From: an uncultured Aquimarina sp. | Lineage (GTDB): Bacteria; Bacteroidota; Bacteroidia; Flavobacteriales; Flavobacteriaceae | Direction of reading: 5' to 3' | Assembly (NCBI GenBank): GCA_947498705.1 | Contig: CANMLW010000012.1 | Location: forward strand, 62,001 to 126,000 | Length of the DNA stretch: 64,000 nucleotides | The notes under the pieces: model-generated | The model's database searches: none | What the model was told of the DNA's origin: nothing | What the model saw: only the letters and a program-made list of their open reading frames with translations | Position numbers and translations under genes: made by a program | In this document: positions 63,628-64,000 of the stretch, piece after piece | Layout: every line of letters begins with the position of its first letter | How positions within the stretch are numbered: position 1 is the first letter of the stretch

Positions 63628-64000
63628 ATGGAACACTTTATGAACAACCTAGTTGCCATCACTATTTTACTATTTCTTTTAATTACTTTTTTACAATCGG
63701 GACTGGATAAAACATTGGACTGGAAAGGAAATCTTGCCTGGCTAAAAGAGCATTTTTCTAAAACGTTTATGGGAGGCATGGTTCCTTTACTATTAGCAAT
63801 CGTTCTTGTACTAGAAATAATCACCTCTGTATATTGTATACTTGCGATTTATAGTATTCTGGCAGATAATCAACTAGAGAATGCCGTTATTGCTATATTT
63901 TTGGGTTGTATTACCTTATTACTCCTCTTATTTGGACAAAGAGTTGCAAAAGACTACGCAGGAGCCCTGACTATTACTTGTTATTTTATTGTAGCTATTT
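63628..64000 (+). CDS. DoxX-like membrane protein, 3' end cut by window edge
   Basis: The frame opens at ATG 63628-63630 (MEHFMNNLVAITILL) and stays open to the right edge, giving 124 visible residues. Four hydrophobic spans are seen, with the pattern FLQSGLDKTLDW after the first span and a GGMVPLLLAI span next. This fits small DoxX-family integral membrane proteins. The function of most members is unclear. It may be co-transcribed with holB. Confidence 0.75.
   Translation, partial: MEHFMNNLVAITILLFLLITFLQSGLDKTLDWKGNLAWLKEHFSKTFMGGMVPLLLAIVLVLEIITSVYCILAIYSILADNQLENAVIAIFLGCITLLLLLFGQRVAKDYAGALTITCYFIVAI

Noticed and set aside
1..64000. CRISPR arrays, insertion sequences, integrases, rRNA and tRNA genes
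   Set aside because: No spaced direct repeats, transposase or integrase motifs, and no rRNA or tRNA-like sequence were seen by reading both strands.

Overview
The window looks like a chromosome segment of a marine-type Flavobacteriaceae bacterium (Bacteroidota). The evidence is the AT-rich DNA, promoters of the TAnnTTTG type, lipoproteins with acidic residues after the lipid cysteine (CEKDD, CKKDDD), a type IX secretion (T9SS) C-terminal signal on a large subtilase, and lineage-typical families (DUF5687, DUF4254, DUF6427, DUF6341, DUF4837). The genus cannot be fixed from sequence reading alone. Nearly all genes lie on the minus strand. No rRNA, tRNA, insertion sequence, prophage or CRISPR array was seen.

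Layout. 1-5 kb: a truncated DUF5687 membrane protein, a secreted coiled-coil protein, and a three-gene module of surface lipoprotein carrier, secreted RNase A-like toxin and small acidic putative immunity protein. 5.6-14 kb: ordinary genes, namely a PaaE-type reductase, a GT9 glycosyltransferase with DUF4254, DUF6427, DUF6341, pheS, a TlpA-like thioredoxin lipoprotein and purD. 14-46 kb: a large surface-polysaccharide locus read right to left. It starts with an M23 peptidase, a GH3-family protein and a DUF6909-type protein. It continues through a Wzz-like protein, manA, rfbB, rfbA, rfbC, a second Wzz-like protein, rfbD, wzx, an ATP-grasp ligase, wecB, wecC, an EpsG-like polymerase, glycosyltransferases and an O-antigen-ligase-like protein. 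It ends with an acyltransferase, a bi-domain dehydrogenase, a heparinase-II/III-like protein, a WbuB-like transferase, a WecA/MraY-like initiating transferase, ugd, a UDP-glucuronate decarboxylase and another O-antigen-ligase-like protein. 46-64 kb: tatA, tex, a T9SS subtilase, a carboxypeptidase-regulatory-domain protein, DUF4837, an MltD-like transglycosylase, pgk, a beta-lactamase-like hydrolase, a DUF2975/HTH pair with a palindromic operator candidate, a lipocalin-like lipoprotein, holB and a DoxX-like protein cut by the right edge.

How the genes work together. The locus can make dTDP-rhamnose (RfbABCD), UDP-ManNAc and UDP-ManNAcA (WecB, WecC), UDP-GlcA and UDP-xylose (Ugd, decarboxylase), and connects to mannose-6-phosphate (ManA). 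WecA-like, Wzx and Wzy-like proteins indicate assembly on a lipid carrier by a Wzx/Wzy route. No outer-membrane export protein (Wza) or tyrosine kinase (Wzc) is in the window, and both Wzz-like proteins lack a kinase domain.

The most interesting candidates are the split carrier/toxin/immunity module at 2.3-5.0 kb, the DUF6909 protein with nucleoside-phosphorylase-like residues beside a GH3-family enzyme, the ATP-grasp ligase next to ManNAcA synthesis, and the palindrome abutting the promoter of the DUF2975/HTH operon.
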